DNA of 64,000 nt from Bdellovibrio reynosensis. GTDB lineage: Bacteria > Bdellovibrionota > Bdellovibrionia > Bdellovibrionales > Bdellovibrionaceae. The translations under genes and the position numbers were made by a program. The stretch is taken from NCBI RefSeq assembly GCF_022814725.1, contig NZ_CP093442.1:2108001-2172000 (forward strand). The letters are read 5' to 3'. Below are positions 16,392 to 25,598 of this stretch, piece after piece. The notes beneath the pieces were generated by a model. It was not told where the DNA came from and did no database searches. It saw nothing but the letters and a program-made list of their open reading frames with translations. Numbering within the stretch: position 1 is the stretch's first letter; every line of letters starts with the position of its first letter.

Positions 16392-17225
16392 TTAGCCCAA
16401 TAGTTTAAGAGCTAATTGTTGTCCTTGGTTAGCTTGGCCAAGCACTGAAACCCCTGCTTGCAACAAGATATTATTTCTTGTCATCTCAGACGTCTCTGCT
16501 GCGACATCAGTATCTCTGATTCGAGAATTTGCTGCCGACAAGTTTTCATCCGCGATCAACAAGTTATTCGATGTTGATACTAGACGATTTTGTAGGGCAC
16601 CGAAATTCGCGCGAATCGCGTTGATCGATGTCATTGCACTGTCGATCGTATTCAAACTTAGTTGCGCTGACTCTTTCGTTCCGACGGATTCAGCTGTTAA
16701 TCCCAAAGCCTCAATTGATGAATTGGCTGCCCCGGAGTTAAAACTGATTCTGTCGCGGAAAGGGTCGTTGTTCACGCCCACTTGAATATCAATGTTTCCG
16801 CCAGTACCGTTAAGTAACTCATAACCATTGAACTGAGTTGATTCGGTCACGCGCTGAATCTCAGATTTCAATTGTTGATACTCAACATCCAAAAACTTTC
16901 TTTCTGTTTCACCAATCGTGTCAGATGAAGCTTGTACACCCAATTCTCTTAAACGAATGAGCATATTTGAAACTTCGTTCAAGCTACCTTCAGCGACTTG
17001 GACAAGTGAAATACCATCGTTGGCATTTCTGTTTGCCTGGCGAATACCTCTAATTTGACCTTTGAGGTTTTCACTGATTGCAAGTCCCGCGGCATCGTCT
17101 GCTGCTTGATTGATTCTCATTCCTGAAGCCAATCTTGCCATTGATTTGTTAGCATTGATGTTTGTCATGTACAGATTTTTTTGTGCATTCAATGCTGCCA
17201 CGTTGGTACCGATTCTTAATCCCAT
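16392..17225 (-). CDS. fliC: Flagellin (277 residues)
   Basis: Filament subunit exported through the flagellar type III apparatus. N-terminal D0/D1 helices MGLRIGTNVAALNAQKNL and ASGMRINQAADDAAGLAISE, a short variable centre of roughly 70 residues, and the C-terminal helix NNILLQAGVSVLGQANQG ending LALKLLG are canonical. The length is short because the D2/D3 domains are missing, as in Bdellovibrio flagellins. Ribosome-binding site GGGAGGATAG. It lies behind a second flagellin gene on the same strand, separated by 595 bp. Bdellovibrio carries several flagellins, so I do not assign a copy number. Confidence 0.95.
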   Translation of the reverse strand: MGLRIGTNVAALNAQKNLYMTNINANKSMARLASGMRINQAADDAAGLAISENLKGQIRGIRQANRNANDGISLVQVAEGSLNEVSNMLIRLRELGVQASSDTIGETERKFLDVEYQQLKSEIQRVTESTQFNGYELLNGTGGNIDIQVGVNNDPFRDRISFNSGAANSSIEALGLTAESVGTKESAQLSLNTIDSAMTSINAIRANFGALQNRLVSTSNNLLIADENLSAANSRIRDTDVAAETSEMTRNNILLQAGVSVLGQANQGQQLALKLLG

Positions 17226-17820
17226 TCTATCCTCCCTGCATACTCTCTTCTCCTCCTTGAAAAATTGCCATCCATTGGCTTTAGGCGCGATCCGTGCACC
17301 TGTTAATTAAAATTTCGGAACTTGCAATACATAGTTCCACTTAACTTTTCGGAAAAAACAAACAACTGCTCGAGTCCAGATTTTTTATTTTTTATTTTAT
17401 TTTTATTTGAAGGAAATTTTTTTGCAGAACGAGTGCGAAGTGCGCACGAAAGAACAAAAAGAAAAACACATCAAGAACGATGTTTATAACACAATCAGAG
17501 AACGAAATTCTCTAAACCACAGAGTGAAATATCTCCACTCACCGACTCCAGTCAGAGTCTCAAAAACAAGTCCACGAACATATAAAGACTGTCGCAAAGA
17601 CAAATCCATTTTCCAGATCTATTTTCCATTTTCCTTAATCATCCCGCCGATTGCTCGGCGGGTTTGACTCGCAGGAAACAGAGATCATTTGTCAGCTTCT
17701 ACATTACACGTAGAGCCTCGGGTACACTTGAGGGTGATCTGATCATTGAAGATTAGATCATGAACCTAAATCATTCAGTCAAGTAGTCGGGCGCTCCGGA
17801 GTTAACCGGAGACTCCCCTA
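17226..17820. other. Hairpin-rich spacer between the flagellin genes
   Basis: 595 bases without a convincing gene. A poly-A/T tract at 17376-17435 is followed on the plus strand by a series of small stems: AGAGAA/TTCTCT, GAGTG/CACTC, GACTC/GAGTC, then a strong GC stem CCCGCCGA/TCGGCGGG (17643-17662, loop TTGC, short T-run). Further stems TGATCT/AGATCA and CTCCGG/CCGGAG (17794-17811) lie directly behind the upstream flagellin's stop; the last is a candidate terminator without a T-run. Confidence 0.4.
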
Positions 17821-18666
17821 TTAAGAGAACGATTTGTTCAAGAGTCCAAGTGCTACGTTAGCTTGTTGGTTGGCTTGTGCTAGTACGCTAGTACCTGCTT
17901 GCAACAAGATATTATTTCTAGTCATTTCAGACGTCTCTTCAGCTACGTCAACATCTCTGATACGAGAGTTAGCGGCTGACATATTCTCTACAGACACTTG
18001 AATGTTTGAAACTGTAGATTGAAGACGATTTTGGATCGCACCGAAGTCTGCTCTCATCGCAGAAACACTTACGATCGCTTGGTCGATTGCTGCTAGTGCA
18101 TTTTGTGCAGAAGCTTTATCAGCAACAGACGTCAAGTTTACACCAAGTGCTGCTGAGTTAGCGTCAGCTTTTGATGCGTCGAAAGAGATACGGTCGATTT
18201 CAGGATTATTTCTAGTACCTACCTGGAAGTCCAGGATAGAACCCACACCTGCTAGCAACTGAGTTCCGTTGAACTCTGTGCCTTCGGAGATACGGTCGAT
18301 CTCTGATACAAGCTGATCGTACTCAACGTTTAGGAACTGACGTTCTGTCGGTCCAACGGTGTCAGAAGCGGCTTGTACAGACAATTCTCTTAAACGAATC
18401 AAGATCGAAGAGATCTCGTTCATCGAACCCTCGGCTACTTGCACGAGAGAGATACCGTCTTGGGCGTTTCTTGAAGCTTGTTTAAGACCGCGAACTTGAG
18501 CTTTTAAGTTCTCAGAGATCGCTAGACCAGCGGCATCGTCACCGGCTCTGTTGATTCGGAATCCAGAAGCAAGCTTTTCCATGCTTTTATCTAGACCGAT
18601 CTTCGTCCCCCAGAGAACTCTCTGAGCATTTAACGAAGCAGTGTTCGTGTTAATACGTAAACCCAT
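17821..18666 (-). CDS. fliC: Flagellin (281 residues)
   Basis: Second flagellin. MGLRINTNTASLNAQRVLWG and the run ASGFRINRAGDDAAGLAISE at the N-terminus and NNILLQAGTSVLAQANQQ at the C-terminus form the D0/D1 core. It is about two-thirds identical by eye to the 16392 copy in the conserved ends and diverges in the centre. The ribosome-binding site AAGGAGGAGG is very strong. A sigma-28-like promoter and two leader hairpins lie upstream. The leader plus strong SD suggest this is the more highly expressed of the pair. Confidence 0.95.
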   Translation of the reverse strand: MGLRINTNTASLNAQRVLWGTKIGLDKSMEKLASGFRINRAGDDAAGLAISENLKAQVRGLKQASRNAQDGISLVQVAEGSMNEISSILIRLRELSVQAASDTVGPTERQFLNVEYDQLVSEIDRISEGTEFNGTQLLAGVGSILDFQVGTRNNPEIDRISFDASKADANSAALGVNLTSVADKASAQNALAAIDQAIVSVSAMRADFGAIQNRLQSTVSNIQVSVENMSAANSRIRDVDVAEETSEMTRNNILLQAGTSVLAQANQQANVALGLLNKSFS

Positions 18667-18689
18667 AATTCCTCCTCCTTGAAGATTTG

Positions 18690-18781
18690 CTGAGTTTCGA
18701 TCCTTGAAACTCAGAGCACCTTACTTGGTGCTGATGGGCGGTTGCTTACTGTACTGATCGGTGTGTCTGAAAATTCCTAAA
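18690..18781 (-). promoter_or_regulatory. Sigma-28-like promoter and two leader hairpins
   Basis: On the minus strand TTTA-N15-ACCGATCA (18781 to 18755) resembles the FliA consensus TAAA-N15-GCCGATAA. Downstream, the predicted leader contains AGCACC/GGTGCT (18715-18732) and CTGAGTTTC/GAAACTCAG (18690-18714, 9-bp stem, 7-nt loop), ending about 24 bases before the start codon and leaving the SD free. The role (mRNA stability or anti-sigma-linked control) is inferred. Confidence 0.55.
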
Positions 18782-19068
18782 GTGATACGTCTCATTTTTT
18801 TACAAATCTGGGCCGAGGCCCAGGTGCAAAATCACTTCAGAAACACCCGCTTAAGTAAGTTAAGATACCGAAATCACGAGGGATTATGGGCCTACTTCAA
18901 AAACTCTAATAGTGTATCAAATCCCCCAAAAAAATTCTCAAAATGAAAACTTTTTCTGTGGGAATCAAGCCTTAACTGCGGTTTTCTCTAGATGTAGATC
19001 CTGTAAAACCCACCAACACTATATATAGAAAGCCTCATTGAGCACCGTTCTTTGCCCTTGCAACCTAA
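18782..19068. other. Spacer between flagellin promoter and HD gene promoter
   Basis: No gene is seen. AT-rich, with a C5A7 tract at about 18924-18935 and an A/T alternation TATATATA near 19020. The only reading frame (61 codons from 18761) has no ribosome-binding site or recognisable product. Confidence 0.4.
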
Positions 19069-19097
19069 TTGACATAGTCTTATGAAGCCAGATATCT
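19069..19097 (+). promoter_or_regulatory. Sigma-70-like promoter of the HD gene
   Basis: TTGACA at 19069-19074, a 17-base spacer and ATATCT at 19092-19097. The predicted transcript starts shortly before the GCGGAGG ribosome-binding site of the HD gene. Confidence 0.5.
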
Positions 19098-19122
19098 CAC
19101 TGGTGCACTCGCGGAGGACGTT

Positions 19123-20442
19123 ATGGAGATCAGAGATCCTGTTCATGGTTCAATTTTTTATTCTGATCAAGAGGTGGCTGTATTAGATACAGTTGAATAT
19201 CAACGTCTTCGCGCAATCAAACAACTTGGTTATGCTGAATTTAGTTTTCCAGGTGCCACACACAATCGTTACATTCACTCTGTCGGCGTAGGTCATCTTG
19301 CTGGTGAAACTTTTGATTCTATTTTTAAAGTTTATCCATTCTCTAAACCCTCTGTGAAAACTCGCTATCGCCAAGTTCTGCGTTTAGCAGCTTTGCTTCA
19401 CGATGTGGGCCACGGGCCACTAAGCCACACCACTGAACAAGTGATGCCTCACCTTTCAGAGCTGAATATCAAGCTTTATAAAGAGCAAGAGCAGTATGGC
19501 GAAGAAGCGCATACGGTAATGAACCACAACCGTCGCGCGAATCACGAAGACTACACAATTAAGTACGTTACTGATTCCACAATCGCTGAAACAATTTCGA
19601 AGCAGTTCACGGACATCCAACCTATTCACGTAGCCTGCTTAATTGATAAAGCCCTGCACTGCCCTGATGATTTTTTTATCGATGGTGGAGTTGATTTTAG
19701 ACCGGTACTAAGTCAGCTAGTGTCTAGCGAGCTTGATGTGGACCGCATGGACTATCTTGAAAGAGACAGTTACTTCTGTGGAACTAACTACGGCAAGATC
19801 GACGTAGCTTGGTTGATTCAGAATCTGACCTTCCACCGTCGCGACAATAGAATGTACCTAGCCTTAAACCGCCGTGCGCTTTATTCCTTCGATGACTTTT
19901 TGATTTCCCGCCATCACATGCATTTAATGGTGTATTGCCATCACAAAAGCATTATCTATGAAGAAATGCTGAATCGTTATCTCACATCCCCAGACTGTAC
20001 CTTCGTTTTACCTGGGGATATCGAGCAGTACACGCACTATAACGATTACCGCCTGCACGAACACTTAAGAAGTGTCGCAAACCCTTGGGCGCAAAGAATC
20101 GCCCAACGTAAGCCATTTAAAGTGTTAATCGAACAGCACAATACTTCTGAATCAGAAAAGCCAGAGCTGATGAAAAAGGCTTTGGAATCACAAGGCATGG
20201 AAGTGATCAGAACAAGCTCTAAGGCCCGTTTATCTAAGTACCATACCGCTTCACCCGAAGAGCGTGCTTTGCAAATTTACGTGGTTGATCAATACGACCG
20301 ATGGGCGCAACCGGCACCGATTAATCAAACTACTGAAATTTTCCAACGCTATGAAGGGGCCCGCATCATTGATCGTATTTACGTGGCCCCAGAGAATATC
20401 GAAAAGGCTGATAAGATTTTAAAAGGCTTAAATCTAGCTTAA
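19123..20442 (+). CDS. HD-superfamily phosphohydrolase (COG1078-like)
   Basis: Metal-dependent phosphohydrolase, 439 residues, related to the dGTPase-like YwfO group. The N-terminal MEIRDPVHGSIFYSD and QRLRAIKQLGYAEFSFPGATHNR are family signatures. The HD motif LAALLHDVGHGPLSHTTE with His-Asp at about 93-94, an upstream His (HSVGVGHL) and a downstream Asp (LDVDRMDYLERD) form the metal site. Likely substrates in the family are (d)NTPs; the exact one is not readable from sequence. Monocistronic, with a TTGACA promoter; its last 9 bases overlap the convergent SDR gene. Confidence 0.88.
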   Translation: MEIRDPVHGSIFYSDQEVAVLDTVEYQRLRAIKQLGYAEFSFPGATHNRYIHSVGVGHLAGETFDSIFKVYPFSKPSVKTRYRQVLRLAALLHDVGHGPLSHTTEQVMPHLSELNIKLYKEQEQYGEEAHTVMNHNRRANHEDYTIKYVTDSTIAETISKQFTDIQPIHVACLIDKALHCPDDFFIDGGVDFRPVLSQLVSSELDVDRMDYLERDSYFCGTNYGKIDVAWLIQNLTFHRRDNRMYLALNRRALYSFDDFLISRHHMHLMVYCHHKSIIYEEMLNRYLTSPDCTFVLPGDIEQYTHYNDYRLHEHLRSVANPWAQRIAQRKPFKVLIEQHNTSESEKPELMKKALESQGMEVIRTSSKARLSKYHTASPEERALQIYVVDQYDRWAQPAPINQTTEIFQRYEGARIIDRIYVAPENIEKADKILKGLNLA

Positions 20443-21192
20443 AGAAATCACTTGGCCATTCACAGCAGCACCGTACTGACTGACTAAGTAAGTAACGGTA
20501 TTGGTGATTTTATCTGGCTCAGTAATTCTTAGGTGCGGCTCTTTTTCTTTAAGCTTTTCAACCGCTTCCTTAATAGATTTAGCTTCTGGATAAAGAGCTA
20601 AGATATATTCTTCAGTTAAACCCAGTTTTAAAACATTCACGGTGATATTGTGTTCAGCTACTTGTTTTGCCAAGGACTGAGCAAAAGGGACCAGAGCTCC
20701 CCTTGCGCCAGCAATGATTGGATCGGGATAGTTTTCGTTTAGTAAAAACAAAATGCGTCCGCGCTTACGGGTTTTAAGGAAATTTAAAACTCCATGGCTT
20801 AGCATCACGGAACTTTTAAAGTTGTGCTGAACTTCATCCTCTAGGTAGCTGATTGGATCACCGATTTTATAGCGATTGGGCTTATTGTAAACTTGCGCAT
20901 CAATAAATAAATCTACACTACCAAATGAGTGAGCCGCGGTACCAATGGCATCTTTGATATCTTCAGCGGTTTTCATCGGTGACTTAATGCTGATAGCACG
21001 ACCAAACTTTGGATTGATTTCGCGGGCATCGTTGATCTGATTGCAGAAACGCTGGCTAGGGGCATTGTCGAAATCAAGCAACACACAATCTGCACCCATT
21101 TGGGTCAAGCCCATCATCAGGCTTTGCACCGTCGAGGTAAAGGGGCCAACAATCAATGCTGTACGTTCGCGCAGATTAAAATTCGTTTCCAT
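20434..21192 (-). CDS. SDR-family protein with degenerate active site
   Basis: Short-chain dehydrogenase/reductase fold, 252 residues (usual length). The overall order is present: nucleotide-binding beta-alpha-beta at 10-30, DLFIDAQVYNKPNR in place of the NNAG motif, and FAQSLAKQVAEHNITVNVLK. The residues aligned with the catalytic YxxxK are I-A-G-A-R (IIAGARGALVPFAQ), and the glycine-rich TGxxxGxG is replaced by VGPFTSTVQ. It therefore probably has no classic reductase activity. It starts 18 bases behind the thiolase stop, so it is co-transcribed and may scaffold or regulate acyl-CoA metabolism (inference). Confidence 0.78.
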   Translation of the reverse strand: METNFNLRERTALIVGPFTSTVQSLMMGLTQMGADCVLLDFDNAPSQRFCNQINDAREINPKFGRAISIKSPMKTAEDIKDAIGTAAHSFGSVDLFIDAQVYNKPNRYKIGDPISYLEDEVQHNFKSSVMLSHGVLNFLKTRKRGRILFLLNENYPDPIIAGARGALVPFAQSLAKQVAEHNITVNVLKLGLTEEYILALYPEAKSIKEAVEKLKEKEPHLRITEPDKITNTVTYLVSQYGAAVNGQVISLS

Positions 21193-21210
21193 GATGACCC
21201 CTTAAACGTC

Positions 21211-22392
21211 CTAAAGTTTTTCAATAATGATAGCAATACCTTGGCCGCCACCGATGCAAGCTGAACCCAAAGCATATTTGCCGTTGCGGCGATGAAGTTC
21301 ATAAACCAAGTGGTTCATGATGCGAGTTCCAGAAGCACCCAATGGATGTCCCACTGCGATTGCTCCGCCATTCACGTTGGATTTTGCTGGATCAAGCCCA
21401 AGCTCTTTTTCCACTGCTAAATACTGAGCAGCAAAAGCTTCATTCACTTCAACCAAATCCATTTGCTCAAGTTTCAATCCTGCTTTTTCTAAAGCTTTGC
21501 GAGCTGCACCGGCAGGACCGATACCCATAATAGTAGGATCACAACCTACGGATGCATAACTTACGATACGAGCCATGGGTTTAAGACCTAAAGCTTTCGC
21601 TTTTGATTCACTCATTAATAGTGAACAGGCTGCCCCATCAACGATTCCTGAAGCCGTCGCTGCAGTTACTAAGCCGTCTTTTTTAAATAGAGACTTTAAA
21701 GTCGCCAATTTTTCTAAAGTAGAATCTGGTTTTGGATGCTCGTCTTTATCAACTACCACAGACCCTTTACGGCCTTCCACCGTCACCGGTGTGATTTCTT
21801 CGGCGAAATAACCTTTATCAAGGGCTGCTTTATAACGCTGTTGAGTTTGGATTGCATACTTATCGCATTGTTCGCGTGTGATGCCGTATTTTTCACCCAG
21901 GTTTTCTGCAGTGATCGCCATAGGCATTTTTGCGTGGGCATCGGTCAAAGCTGAAGTCATCAGATCTTCAAGTTCGAAATTTCCCATGCGCATTCCATCA
22001 AAGCGAACTTTTCGAGCGACATAAGGAATCAATGACATTTGTTCAACACCGCCAGCAAGAACCGCAGTGGCTTCACCCGTTTGAATCATCTGCATAGCGT
22101 TCACCCAAGACTGGAAGCCGCTTCCGCAAAGACGATTCACACCCAAAGCACCTACACCAACCGGAACACCTGTCTTAAGACCGATGTGTCGAGGTAAGTA
22201 AGCCGCATCAGCCCCTGACTGAACAACGTTACCAAAAATCACGTGATCAATTTTGTCAGCTGAAACACCTGCTTGTTCCAAAGTTCCTTTTGCCGCAACA
22301 ACTCCAAGATCAGTTGCCGAAACATCTTTTAAGGAACCACCAAATGCTCCGAACGGAGTTCTTTTTCCAGAGATAAATACGATATTTTCCAT
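21211..22392 (-). CDS. Acetyl-CoA acetyltransferase (thiolase)
   Basis: Condenses two acetyl-CoA, or cleaves 3-ketoacyl-CoA, in the cytoplasm. 393 residues, the standard thiolase length. Catalytic Cys in NRLCGSGFQSW (about residue 88), the His motif NVNGGAIAVGHPLGASG, and the second Cys in GSACIGGGQG are all present. The N-terminus IVFISGKRTPFGAFGGSLKD is typical. It heads a two-gene unit with the SDR-like protein. Biosynthetic versus degradative use cannot be decided here; for a predator living on prey lipids, beta-oxidation is plausible. Confidence 0.93.
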   Translation of the reverse strand: MENIVFISGKRTPFGAFGGSLKDVSATDLGVVAAKGTLEQAGVSADKIDHVIFGNVVQSGADAAYLPRHIGLKTGVPVGVGALGVNRLCGSGFQSWVNAMQMIQTGEATAVLAGGVEQMSLIPYVARKVRFDGMRMGNFELEDLMTSALTDAHAKMPMAITAENLGEKYGITREQCDKYAIQTQQRYKAALDKGYFAEEITPVTVEGRKGSVVVDKDEHPKPDSTLEKLATLKSLFKKDGLVTAATASGIVDGAACSLLMSESKAKALGLKPMARIVSYASVGCDPTIMGIGPAGAARKALEKAGLKLEQMDLVEVNEAFAAQYLAVEKELGLDPAKSNVNGGAIAVGHPLGASGTRIMNHLVYELHRRNGKYALGSACIGGGQGIAIIIEKL

Positions 22393-22472
22393 ATCGAAAG
22401 GTTAGGCCCAGTTTGCCTTACCGTCAAATAAAGACACTAGACTAACCAGACCTTAAAATTTTAAAAGGATTG

Positions 22473-23018
22473 TTAGAATGTCCAAGCAACGCCAATCATA
22501 GACAGCGCCTGCTTAGAATTACCTTTGTGAGAAAGAGTTAAATCTTTATTAGCAAAGATTTTCTCTTTAATTGAAATGTCAGTTTCAGCAATCTTTGCGT
22601 CATAGTTGATGGCTGCTTTTAACCATCCTGTGTATTCCAATTTAGCCATCGCTTGAAATGCTTCGATTTTAAATGAAAATTTATGACTAACGCCTTCTTC
22701 CGAAGCAGCAGGCAGTTCGACATCTGTTTTAAGTTTTTCTTGTGTGGTTTCTGCAATTCTTCCTAAAGTCGTTGCGCGCATAGCTGCCGAATTAAACCAT
22801 AAACTGATTCCACGGTCGGCAATTCTAGAAATCACCGTTTCCTGACTGGCGCCCGCTTTTAAATCCGTAGGAACGACCTTAGCGACATCAGCTGTGGTGA
22901 TTTTTGGAGTGAATTTATCTTCTGGAATAATAATACGCTTGGTTGTTCTGAGGTCCACTTGGGCTCCCCAACCTGTAGCGCACACTAGTAGAAGAAGAAA
23001 AGGCACGAAAAACTTCAT
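22473..23018 (-). CDS. Unknown exported protein, possibly outer membrane
   Basis: 181 residues: signal peptide ending ATGWGA, mature start QVDLRTTKRIIIPEDKF. The C-terminal part alternates polar and hydrophobic residues (HKFSFKIEAFQAMAKLEYTG, WLKAAINYDAKIAETDISI) and ends MIGVAWTF with a terminal Phe, as in outer-membrane beta-barrels. It is small for a complete barrel, about eight strands at most. Ribosome-binding site AAGGAAG. Monocistronic; no family recognised. Confidence 0.62.
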   Translation of the reverse strand: MKFFVPFLLLLVCATGWGAQVDLRTTKRIIIPEDKFTPKITTADVAKVVPTDLKAGASQETVISRIADRGISLWFNSAAMRATTLGRIAETTQEKLKTDVELPAASEEGVSHKFSFKIEAFQAMAKLEYTGWLKAAINYDAKIAETDISIKEKIFANKDLTLSHKGNSKQALSMIGVAWTF

Positions 23019-23358
23019 ACTTCACTTCCTTACAATTAGCGTTCCACCAAAATGGGGCCAAGTCCCTTTAAAATAAAGATAATAAGCAATTAACAAAAGA
23101 TTCTTTTTGAAAGCGTCAGGCGCCGACTATTGGCACTTCACTTGACGAAAATCTGCAATACAGTCCTACGTTTGTACCAAAACGAATCACATGAGCACTG
23201 GGATTGCATAAGGTTTTTCCGACCCGCGATTAAATTTGAAGATCTGAACAGCAAGTCTGTGATTCTAACTACTTAGAACCATAGCACCTACGTCAGTGAC
23301 TCATTTTGGTACGCAAAAAAGGTTAACTTGTTAAAAAGTTAAACACATTGGAGACCCT
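23019..23358. other. Divergent spacer, 340 bases
   Basis: The spacer separates two divergent exported-protein genes. No reading frame of interest and no strong hairpin. A repetitive stretch GTTAACTTGTTAAAAAGTTAAA at about 23322-23343 contains GTTAAC and two AGTTAA-like units, and could be a regulator site for the 727-residue protein gene. Nothing else seen. Confidence 0.35.
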
Positions 23359-25542
23359 ATGAACTTCAAGAACGTGAAACGAAGTGCGATGGTATTTGCC
23401 CTTTCAGCCAGCTTTATTATGCCGGCAGCTCCTAATATGGTTTGGGCAATGGGTGCGGAAACTTCTTTTCCTCTAGACTTATTCCCAGAGGATAAAGAAA
23501 CCAGCACTTCGACTAATGATACGAGTGACACGGGACTATTCCCTACCACTCCAACAAACGGGTCCGGTGGTCGTGGAAACAACAATAATAACAGCGGAAA
23601 GAAAACGACTTCTGCCAACGCTTCCTCGAACGGAACACGAATGGGAGTTGCTAAGGTACCAGATGCTTATAGCTGTCCTTTATTCGACAATCGCCCTCAC
23701 ACAGAATTGTTAGCGGCGATTGATTCATTAAGCAAAGAAGTTAAAGCCTCTCCAGAGTGTGCGGGTGTTCCGTCTGCTAAAACTTTAGAAGATAACGGAA
23801 ATCAAATTAAAGAAAGTATCGCGACTTTGCAAAAGCTAATGCAATCTCAAGATGCTTCTGAGGTGAATGTCACGCAAATCGATCAATCTATGTCTGCGGC
23901 TTTAGCGGCTGTTGGAAACTTAGGTGACATCGTTAATAACAACAACTTCTTAAATTCAAAATGCGGTCGTCAAACCATGTCGACTGGTAAAGTTCTTTTG
24001 GCTTTAAATGATGTTATCAATGGCATGGCTCCATACGCTTTATTCGCAGTATCTATGAGTGCCGCCCTTGCACCCGCTTTACCATTTGTTATCGGTGGTG
24101 CGATCGCGACTAGCGGTATTTCTGCGATCAGCAAAATGATCGATCAAAACACTTTGGATATGACAAACCCAGAACATCGCAAAGCAGTTTTACAAAACAC
24201 TTGTCAATTCACGAAAGTGGCTAAGAAAGTTCGTTTCATGCAACTTGCGCAAAGTGGCAAGATTGACAAGATCACGCAAGAACTTGAAAGAAACGTAGAG
24301 CTTTATAACTCTCGCTTCGGAAATCCAAGTCGTGAACTTTCTGGTTTGTTACGCTATCGCGAACTAAAATCTAAAACGAATGAAGAAATTCAAAAACGCA
24401 TCGCAAGCGACAGATCTGACCTAGCTGCGGTTGAAGAACAAGTTTCATCAAACAACGATGACATCATGGTTTGTACTTTAGGTAATGAGCTTGTGAATTG
24501 GGCTGCAGATGGAAAAAGCTTCCCTGCGTCTGCTTTCTTAAATCTTGATGCCGTTACCAGCCAGGGCGATCGTTCACAAAGACTTCAAGCAACGACTATG
24601 AAAACGCTTCATGCGACTTCGATCAGACGTATTGCTGAATTAGCGCCTAAAGCTTACGAAGATGAATCAAACCTAAGAGCTTGTGCGCAATCGACCCGCA
24701 CTTGGATCACTGGTGTTCGTCAAGCAATCAGCGCAACCGGTTCACTATTAGCTAAAAACAGAACTGATCTTGAAGCAGAACTTTCTGGCAACGCTGAATA
24801 CCGTCAGTGGAAACTTCAATACAACTTGATCGAAACAGAAAAGTTAACGATCAAACGTGTTGAAAAAGCGATGCAGGAGCTTGCTAAAGACAATTCAATC
24901 GTCGACCGCTCAGAGCTAGCGCAAAGAATGGTTTTATTAAAATCGGGTCTATTCGGTTCACGTAGCGCTTGGGGCTTTGGTAACCCACCAGTGCTTGCTT
25001 GGATCAATCACACTAAAACTATGCATGACCAAGCGGTTGCTGCCTTTTCAACAGGTGTTCGAGCTGTTCGTAACGGTTCTTACAGCTTAACTGATGCAGG
25101 TCGCGGCAAACATGTGAAATACACTATCAGTGGCATGCCTTACACAGATCCAAAGGTTCAAGTGGAAGCAAACCAAATCATGCAAACGCTTTCAAACATC
25201 AATTTGACCAACTTACCTCTAGGTTCACGTGAACAAGAGATCGTATGTCAGCAACTTGAATCAGCATGGTTGGATTGGTCCGCAGCTATTGATCATATCG
25301 GCGCGATCCAATTCTTCTGTGATATGATTGATCCTGTTCTTGACGTAAAAATGGATTCTTCAGTGATGAATGCTTGCCGTGGCAATACTCAGTTGAATGG
25401 ATCAACTTTAGTTAAGTCGACTGTTCAAAATGCTAAAGATACTTTGGTAAGAAAAGGCTTCCAAGCTGATGCAAACTTGATCAGCCAGAAACTAAAAGCA
25501 TTGCAATGTCCAATGCCTGCGGTTTCAGTTATGAATCAATAA
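23359..25542 (+). CDS. Unknown large exported protein
   Basis: 727 residues with a signal peptide (SAMVFALSASFIMPAAPNMVWA). Then a low-complexity linker rich in Thr, Ser, Asn and Gly (about 45-95, including a run of five Asn), a Cys-containing helical domain, a hydrophobic Ala/Pro/Gly-rich segment at about 225-255 (PYALFAVSMSAALAPALPFV, possibly a membrane helix), and long charged helices. Seven or more Cys are scattered. Codon use is even and it carries its own terminator, suggesting solid expression. No catalytic motif recognised. Surface or periplasmic location is inferred. Confidence 0.78.
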   Translation: MNFKNVKRSAMVFALSASFIMPAAPNMVWAMGAETSFPLDLFPEDKETSTSTNDTSDTGLFPTTPTNGSGGRGNNNNNSGKKTTSANASSNGTRMGVAKVPDAYSCPLFDNRPHTELLAAIDSLSKEVKASPECAGVPSAKTLEDNGNQIKESIATLQKLMQSQDASEVNVTQIDQSMSAALAAVGNLGDIVNNNNFLNSKCGRQTMSTGKVLLALNDVINGMAPYALFAVSMSAALAPALPFVIGGAIATSGISAISKMIDQNTLDMTNPEHRKAVLQNTCQFTKVAKKVRFMQLAQSGKIDKITQELERNVELYNSRFGNPSRELSGLLRYRELKSKTNEEIQKRIASDRSDLAAVEEQVSSNNDDIMVCTLGNELVNWAADGKSFPASAFLNLDAVTSQGDRSQRLQATTMKTLHATSIRRIAELAPKAYEDESNLRACAQSTRTWITGVRQAISATGSLLAKNRTDLEAELSGNAEYRQWKLQYNLIETEKLTIKRVEKAMQELAKDNSIVDRSELAQRMVLLKSGLFGSRSAWGFGNPPVLAWINHTKTMHDQAVAAFSTGVRAVRNGSYSLTDAGRGKHVKYTISGMPYTDPKVQVEANQIMQTLSNINLTNLPLGSREQEIVCQQLESAWLDWSAAIDHIGAIQFFCDMIDPVLDVKMDSSVMNACRGNTQLNGSTLVKSTVQNAKDTLVRKGFQADANLISQKLKALQCPMPAVSVMNQ

Positions 25543-25564
25543 TTCCTAGCTTAGATAATGAAAT

Positions 25565-25596
25565 AAAAAAAGGCTCCTGCTTGGGAGCCTTTTTTT
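25565..25596. terminator. Bidirectional terminator
   Basis: AAAAAAGGCTCC paired with GGAGCCTTTTTT around a short loop, flanked by an A-run on one side and a T-run on the other. It lies between two convergent genes (ends at 25542 and 25599). Confidence 0.9.
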
Positions 25597-25598
25597 AT

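Noticed and set aside
17407-17667. 86-codon open frame between the flagellin genes
   Set aside because: Starts in a poly-A/T tract without a usable ribosome-binding site, composition is atypical, and it ends in the GC hairpin; no recognisable protein features.
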